From Pterobdella sp. o SKG-2022 (Eukaryota > Annelida > Clitellata > Hirudinida > Piscicolidae): DNA of 64,000 bases. Numbering within the stretch: position 1 is the stretch's first letter; the number at the start of each line of letters is the position of its first letter. The position numbers were made by a program, and so were the translations under genes. The notes below the pieces were generated by a model. The model saw only the letters and a list, made by a program, of their open reading frames with translations. It was not told where the DNA came from and ran no database searches. Location: NCBI GenBank assembly GCA_964035795.1, contig OZ038326.1, positions 7,119,759 to 7,183,758 of the forward strand, given 5' to 3'. Of this stretch, positions 26,877-64,000 are shown in pieces.

Positions 26877-26945
26877 GTGATGATAATGATGATGATGATA
26901 ATGAGGATGACGGTAAGGATGATGATGACGATGACGATGACGTAA
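26700..26945. repeat. GGT/GAT-rich tract ending in (GAT)n
   Basis: A GGTGGTG-rich stretch and a G8 run near 26760 precede (GAT)n, which occupies about 26838-26940 with GAC variants. Confidence 0.85.
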
Positions 26946-28964
26946 TCAGTATGCGATAGGGATCCGCTGGTGTCAGTTTGTTCGTTTGATCATGTGTGAG
27001 GTTGTGTGTTTGTGTGTCAAAAGAAATAAAATAAAAAGAAACAAAAAAACCTAAAAATTAGTCACAAAAAAAAGGGAAAGATATAAATGGCAGTCATAAC
27101 AGGTTTGATCGGCTTGAAACAAATATTATCGGAATAACAAATGCAAAAGTGAATTGATATAATAACTAATATAAAAATAAAAACAAATAATTAATACGTT
27201 TTTAATTTTGATAAAGGATACTCAATTGCAAGCCTGGAGTTTGTAAATCAAGAAAACATCAAAGGACATAACCATACCAAATTTGTTGCTTTTGAAAAAT
27301 TAACCAAAATTAGATGCAAAAATAATTTATTCATATTCTCCGATACAATTAATGATAATGCTAAATTCGTGGAGTTTTTTACATTTTGTTTTGCTTTTTA
27401 GCGGTTTTCAAACATAAGTAAATTTCATTATTTAATTCAGTTTAAGTGAAGTCACACCACACCTTATCACAGCACGTTCAAAATCTCTAACAAAGCTTAT
27501 TCCATCACTCCATACCCCACCATGTTATACAACACCCCTTCACACTCTACATCATTTCACATTAGACTCTGTCACACCACACCAAACCTCAAGAACCCAC
27601 ACCTTCCCTCACTACATCTCTTTAAACCAAACCTCACTACATCTCCACACACCGCACTTTTCTTCACCATATCTGATGACACTCTTTCACATCACATTAA
27701 ACCGAACCTCACTAAATCACCTCTAACCTAATTTCATCAAACTACCCACACCAGGTCTTATCATCTCCCATCCCATCCCACCACACCACCCACACCAGAC
27801 CATATCATTCCTCATCGCACCACACTTTCCTCAACTACACTTCACCACCAGACCACACACACAAGCAAGTTTTTGAAATTCACGTTTGCTTGTCTGATCC
27901 AGAATCTTCCATATGTTCTTATCTTCATTCAAATTATATTTTCCCTATTTTTTTTCAACATTTTTCTTTTGTTTTAGTTGTTTTTCTCGTAAACTTGTTT
28001 TTTTTCTCCGTTTATTTTTGAAATCTCCAAAAAATTTTGTTTGATTAATTACTCAAGAGCACAAGAAAGTCTAAAAACTTGTAAATCAAACTTTTAAACA
28101 CCAAAAAAAAACTTTCCAAACATTTCTCGGCGCTAAAACTCGTAACAGCGTTTCAATTTTTGATGAGCATTATCATTTGTTGAATTCAAAAACTTTTGAA
28201 AAATTACTATTCTTGTTATTTATTGTTTAAAATTTGTTTTTTTCGTGTTTTTAAAAAAATTTTAGTTTTTATTTAAGTCAATAAATATTTTATTATTGAA
28301 AAAATATTTATTCAAATAAATTTATATTAGTTATAAAATAAAAGTATAAATATATTTAAAATGAACCCTTTTGAAATAATAAAATTAATATATCCAAAAA
28401 TAAAAAATTTCAACATCTCCAGGTTGAGCATCTTGGGAGTGGAACGTTTGGAGGGTCGCAATGCCAAGATTACTCATTGTAAATGCCAAAAATAATCATT
28501 TGACTTTTTAAAATTATTTACAAATTCGAAAAAATCTCAAATTTTAAAAATGATTCAACTTTTAAAGTTCAATTATATTAAAAGATTAAACGATTTGCTG
28601 TCCATTAAGCTATAAAATTATGAAACGAAAGTATAGTACATAATTGCAAAGCGCTTAATTTGTTGAAGTTGTTGCTTTAAAAATTTTAATTACATGATTT
28701 CAGCCGTAATTTCTGATCCAAAATGTTGATATTGTGAAGCTGCATACAGATTCCAGGAGACCTACTTCAACAACATAAAAACATCTACACAAACACCACA
28801 AACTTGGATGCAGGTCAAAAACACGGAGATCTGGAATTGGACATCAAAAGATGTAGAGAGGCAAGAAAAAGAACATCACAGATGCAAAGAGGTAGAAAAA
28901 GGAACATACAAACAGATCCGGACAAACAAAGAAAAAGACACTGACAGATACTCAGAGAGTAACA
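26946..28964. other. Intergenic DNA between the convergent POU and neurexin genes
   Basis: AT-rich, with a degenerate CACC/ACCTCA-rich stretch at about 27450-27860. I see no coding frame. The part near 28300-28960 should include the neurexin 3' UTR (minus strand). Several TTTATT strings could be reversed poly(A) signals, but none stands out. Confidence 0.4.
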
Positions 28965-60446
<31,482 letters not shown>

Positions 60447-61919
60447 TATCCTGGTGTCTATAAGTTACATTCAAACTTAGATTCAAAAAACTTCGCCTTT
60501 TTCTCACCTGAAATGGTCTCTGAAAATCATTATCTGATTTTATATACCTTCTCTCTCTTCACCTTCCCATTCATATTTAACGCGCACATGCCATCAACTT
60601 CTCTTATATTGATTGCCTTACTTTTTTTTGTTGTTTCCACTTTTCTAACCACAATTATTCTAAAATTTGTTTTGATTTCTATTTATATTATTTATTAGCA
60701 AACAAAATTTTACTTAGATTAGTATTTCTGGTATTTGCGAATATAAGCTTACATACTCTTCAATATAAGAACCTAATAACCTTTTTTTATGAAAATTTCC
60801 TTTTTTCTTGTCTGGTATATCAATTGGAATCTTTATAGTTTAGCGGAAATAAAACTTTTATGTGTAATTAACCCTTATTTGATCTACCTACACGAACGGA
60901 TTATTGATTTTGCTTGCGATTCGTCCTTAATAACACAACCTCCACCCCCACACATGCTAAATTAATTATCTTTCGTGCCGCTTTTCAATATGTTCAGTTT
61001 TTTCATTTCTTTTTTTTATTCTTCGAACTATATGCCGTTTTAATCATTATATTTTGCTTTAAAGACAAAAAATGGAGGGTGGTTTCAAGTATGGAATTCG
61101 TTTTACCTCACGTTTTCGATGGTTTTGCTATTGAATAAAGTCTAAAGGCACTTTTCGAAGGAGAGGAAGTTGCAAAAGTAATTGAGACAAAACTAGAAAT
61201 TTAAATGAATTTATTATAAATCAACAACATAGTTCATTAAATTAAATAACAAAGATCTTCTGAGCTTTTAGTAAGATCACATCATCGAGCGATATTATTA
61301 TCATAGAAGAAATTGAATAAAATGAGCTCTTTGAAACTGAAACCACTCTGCATTTGGAAGAACAGGTTAAAGTTCAAACCTACAATTGTAACATTGCTTT
61401 GATAAAATAATCAATTGGTTGCATCAGAACAAAATATATCAAGGCAAATAGTCTTATTTGATTCCAAATGGAGATTTCCTATGTCAATACTAATCCACCT
61501 TGATTTTCTACTTGAAAAACCATTCAAAGAAGCAAATACAAAGAGAAGAGGTTTCAATTATTAAAGGATTTATATAAAATACAGACTGTTATTTGTTTTA
61601 TACTAGTATCATTATTTCAAATGTTTAATCCACAAAGTAGAAAAAGTTAAACTAGACAATCAAATTAAAATCTATGTTAAATTACATGTAATTTTTTGAA
61701 CTTTAATTTATTCCCCAGAAGTCACTGCCAGAAGTTGTCACAGTAGAACTGCGAGAATTAAAAATATTTAAAAGAGAACTAGCTTAAGTTCTATTAGTGG
61801 AAAAAAATTCATTTTTTGTAGATTTGAAAAAAAAATTAAAATGTAAAGTTTCAAGCAAACATTCACGAAACCTCAACTTTTTATAAAAGGACATTGTGGG
61901 CAATGAGGTTTTGAAATTA
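60447..61919. other. Upstream flank of the neurexin start codon
   Basis: AT-rich DNA that should contain the promoter or 5' UTR of the neurexin form starting at 60446 (minus strand). No TATA box or initiator could be assigned and no further coding exon is recognised. Confidence 0.4.
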
Positions 61920-64000
61920 CAGTAAACCTTGCATAAGTCGGATTCAAATGTGCCAAGGAAAAAAATTAGTTAGGCGAAGATCCGACTTAGACGAAGACAA
62001 ACTTTATTCAACGAAAAATGTCCATCGTTATGCAATAATAAGTTATTTAAACACTATAATCACAAACTCAGACTATTGAGATACTGTAACCACAATAACG
62101 TATTTCATTCACTAATGAAAATATTACAAAAAGTAATTTTGAAACAGCAGTGAGTTTCATTGTGCATTTATTCAGTATATCAAAATTAATTTAAAACTGA
62201 AACAACATTGAATTTCATGAATCATTCATTTAAAGTATTCGGTTAACTTTTTCTGCTTGAGATTGTTTTGACTTATTGCCAAAAAGACATCTTTACACTG
62301 ATTTGTGACGTCTTCCATAGCATGGTTCTGCCTCTGCAGACCATATATTCGAAGTGTACGAAGTGCTGAGTATGCATCTGCCAGTCTAACTTTTGGCTGC
62401 TCTTCATTTTCATCTTCATCATCTTAGTCATTGTCACTAACATTCTTTGTTGCATTTTGAACAGCATTGATTATCTCCTCATCTGTCATGATGGATGAAG
62501 TTGTTGCATTCTCATCAACAGCCAGATAGTCGTCAATCCGGCACACTCTGTCACCATAAACTAATGTCAGCCGGTCCCAAATGTTCTTGAAAGAAGCAGT
62601 TGAGATCTCTTTTTGTACTGTTTGGGTCAAATGGGTTTCCTCTGAAGCCTTGAATCTAGCATTGTGTAACAGTTTGCTATAGTTTGTGCTGCCACTTTCA
62701 TCCAGGCTCTCTTCAAGGTAATGACGGCATCTAATATATCCCAAGAAAAAGGCGTGTCATTATCCGCAGTGTCCAGAAGTCTGTTGGCCAAAATAAAACG
62801 ATAGTGAAATTCTTTATGATGTTAGCGTCCATTGGCTGAGTGACACTTGTAGTGTTTGAAGGCAAAAAAATCAATTCCACATTGCTCATTTCTATGAAAG
62901 GGTGAGCTGGGCAATTGTCCACAAGGAGGGCTATGACGGCCTTCAAGTCGCATCCTCCTGTCCAGTTTTCTCATCCAATCTTCAAATAATGCTCTTGTCA
63001 TCCATGCTTTTTGTTTGCTGTGTATTCCACCGGTACAATGAGATTTTAGAAGGCACGAGGTCTCTTGCTTTTGCCAATGACAAATAAAGACAATTTATCT
63101 GACCCATCCATATTGGCACCCATCAACACACTAAATCTAGTTTTTGGCTGTTTTGTCCCCCGGTAAGTCTTTCTTGCAAAACCAAGAAAGTTGTCTGGAA
63201 GAAGCTTCCAAAAAAGACCTGTCTCATCTGCATTATAAATCTCAGATGGCCTGTACCTCTGCAAAATTTCATTTAAGTTGTCCTCTGCAATGACGCACAA
63301 CCTCAGTATCCACTCGGCCTGACTCACTAGCCTTGTACACGGGCAATGTCATATCCCTTTTTGAACCTGTCAATCCATGAGGCGGATATTGGTGTGGTGT
63401 CATCTGAGTGGATTTTTAAGCGAAACTTGTTAGCTTGTTTTAAAAGCATACATCCATCAATTCGAAGATTTGACCATAAAGAAACTTGTCTAAACGAAAG
63501 AATCATTGCTTTTTCAACATCAGAATGAGTCACAGTACAAGTTCTTTTAGCGGCAGTTGCCCTGGCATCTTAACTGACACACTCTGCTTCAATTTTTTCC
63601 CGGTTTTTCATGATGTCACTCAAGGTAATGTACTCAAACTAAAATGTGCAGCAATATCTTTCAGCTTCATTGATTTGTTGGCATCCACAATTTCTCCTGG
63701 TATTTTTAGTCTGTATTTTTCTTTTGATTGTTGTTTTATTAGCCATACTGATGTTTCAAACAAGTCTCGACTAAGTGCCGCCAAGCAGCCATAGCATAGA
63801 ACAAAAAGTCAAAAAATTGAAAATTTTTTTTTTCAAATTGGATAAAGAAAAAACAAAACATTGAAAATATTGAATAAATAAATTTTGGGAAAAAATAAAA
63901 AAAACTGAAATTATCGAACGTGCGACTTAAGTAGGGTTAAATGCACAGGAATCTACGTAAATGTACTAATGAATTTTGTCCGATGTAGCCGAAAATACGA
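61920..64000 (-). mobile_element. Tigger/pogo-type DNA transposon, incomplete at window end
   Basis: The left end is CAGTAAACCTTGCATAAGTC at 61920, directly after a TA dinucleotide, as expected for Tc1/mariner-superfamily insertions with TA target duplication. The sequence near 63960-64000 read in reverse (CTACATCGGACAAAATTC) resembles the inner part of that terminus, so the right terminal repeat should finish just past the window. The interior carries a transposase pseudogene on the minus strand. Confidence 0.85.
62273..63746 (-). pseudogene. Tigger/pogo-like (DDE_1) transposase, broken
   Basis: The minus-strand ATG at 63746 begins MANKTTIKRKIQTKN. TLSDIMKNREKIEAE follows, which is typical of the N-terminal helix-turn-helix. 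Later pieces give SWIDRFKKGYDI (CENP-B-type domain), YNADETGLFWKLLPD (first catalytic Asp), LLVDNCPAHP (second Asp) and LPSNTTSVTQPMDANIIKNF (third Asp). In-frame stops and at least two frameshifts break the chain, so it cannot make active transposase. Confidence 0.88.

Overview
The window is AT-rich animal nuclear DNA. It has split genes with GT-AG introns, non-LTR retrotransposons, a Tigger-like DNA transposon, tRNA-derived SINE sequence and very long simple repeats. The conserved genes (a class III POU transcription factor and a neurexin) place it in a bilaterian. Long asparagine runs inside otherwise ordinary proteins and the abundance of (CA)n and (AAT)n tracts would suit a lophotrochozoan such as an annelid or leech, but that assignment is inference.

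Layout. 0.7-6.0 kb (+) is a 5.3 kb uninterrupted frame for an Asn-rich, probably nuclear protein of 1757 residues that I cannot name. 6-15.8 kb is repeat-rich intergenic DNA with (CA)n tracts and a tRNA-like SINE head. 15.9-18.2 kb (+) is a two-exon class III POU gene with complete POU-specific and homeo domains. 18.2-29.0 kb holds simple repeats and a LINE 3' relic. 29.0-60.4 kb (-) is one neurexin gene. I assembled it from 12 exons whose GT-AG sites and codon phases all agree: a signal peptide exon, a long Asn/Lys/His-rich exon, LNS5, EGF3, LNS6, an acidic stalk with a two-cysteine segment, a transmembrane helix and a cytoplasmic tail ending in a PDZ ligand. 60.4-61.9 kb is its upstream flank. 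61.9-64.0 kb is a decayed Tigger/pogo-type transposon cut by the window end.

The neurexin introns carry most of the repeats. Intron 1 holds (ACT)~390, (TG)n and a GATA tract. Intron 2 (15.3 kb) holds about 1.5 kb of nearly pure (CA)n, a LINE 3' fragment with C2H2 fingers, and a 4.8 kb satellite of a 27-bp unit with higher-order duplications. Intron 5 holds a degenerate RTE-type LINE and a SINE.

The most interesting signals are: the short LNS-EGF-LNS neurexin architecture with its own signal peptide exon; a 30-nt candidate cassette exon exactly at the classical neurexin splice site 4; the roughly 295-residue low-complexity extension before LNS5; two in-frame acceptors in the POU gene; and shared 3' tails between a SINE and LINE relics.

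The POU and neurexin genes are convergent. Both have neural roles in animals in general, but nothing in the sequence shows a functional link between them.
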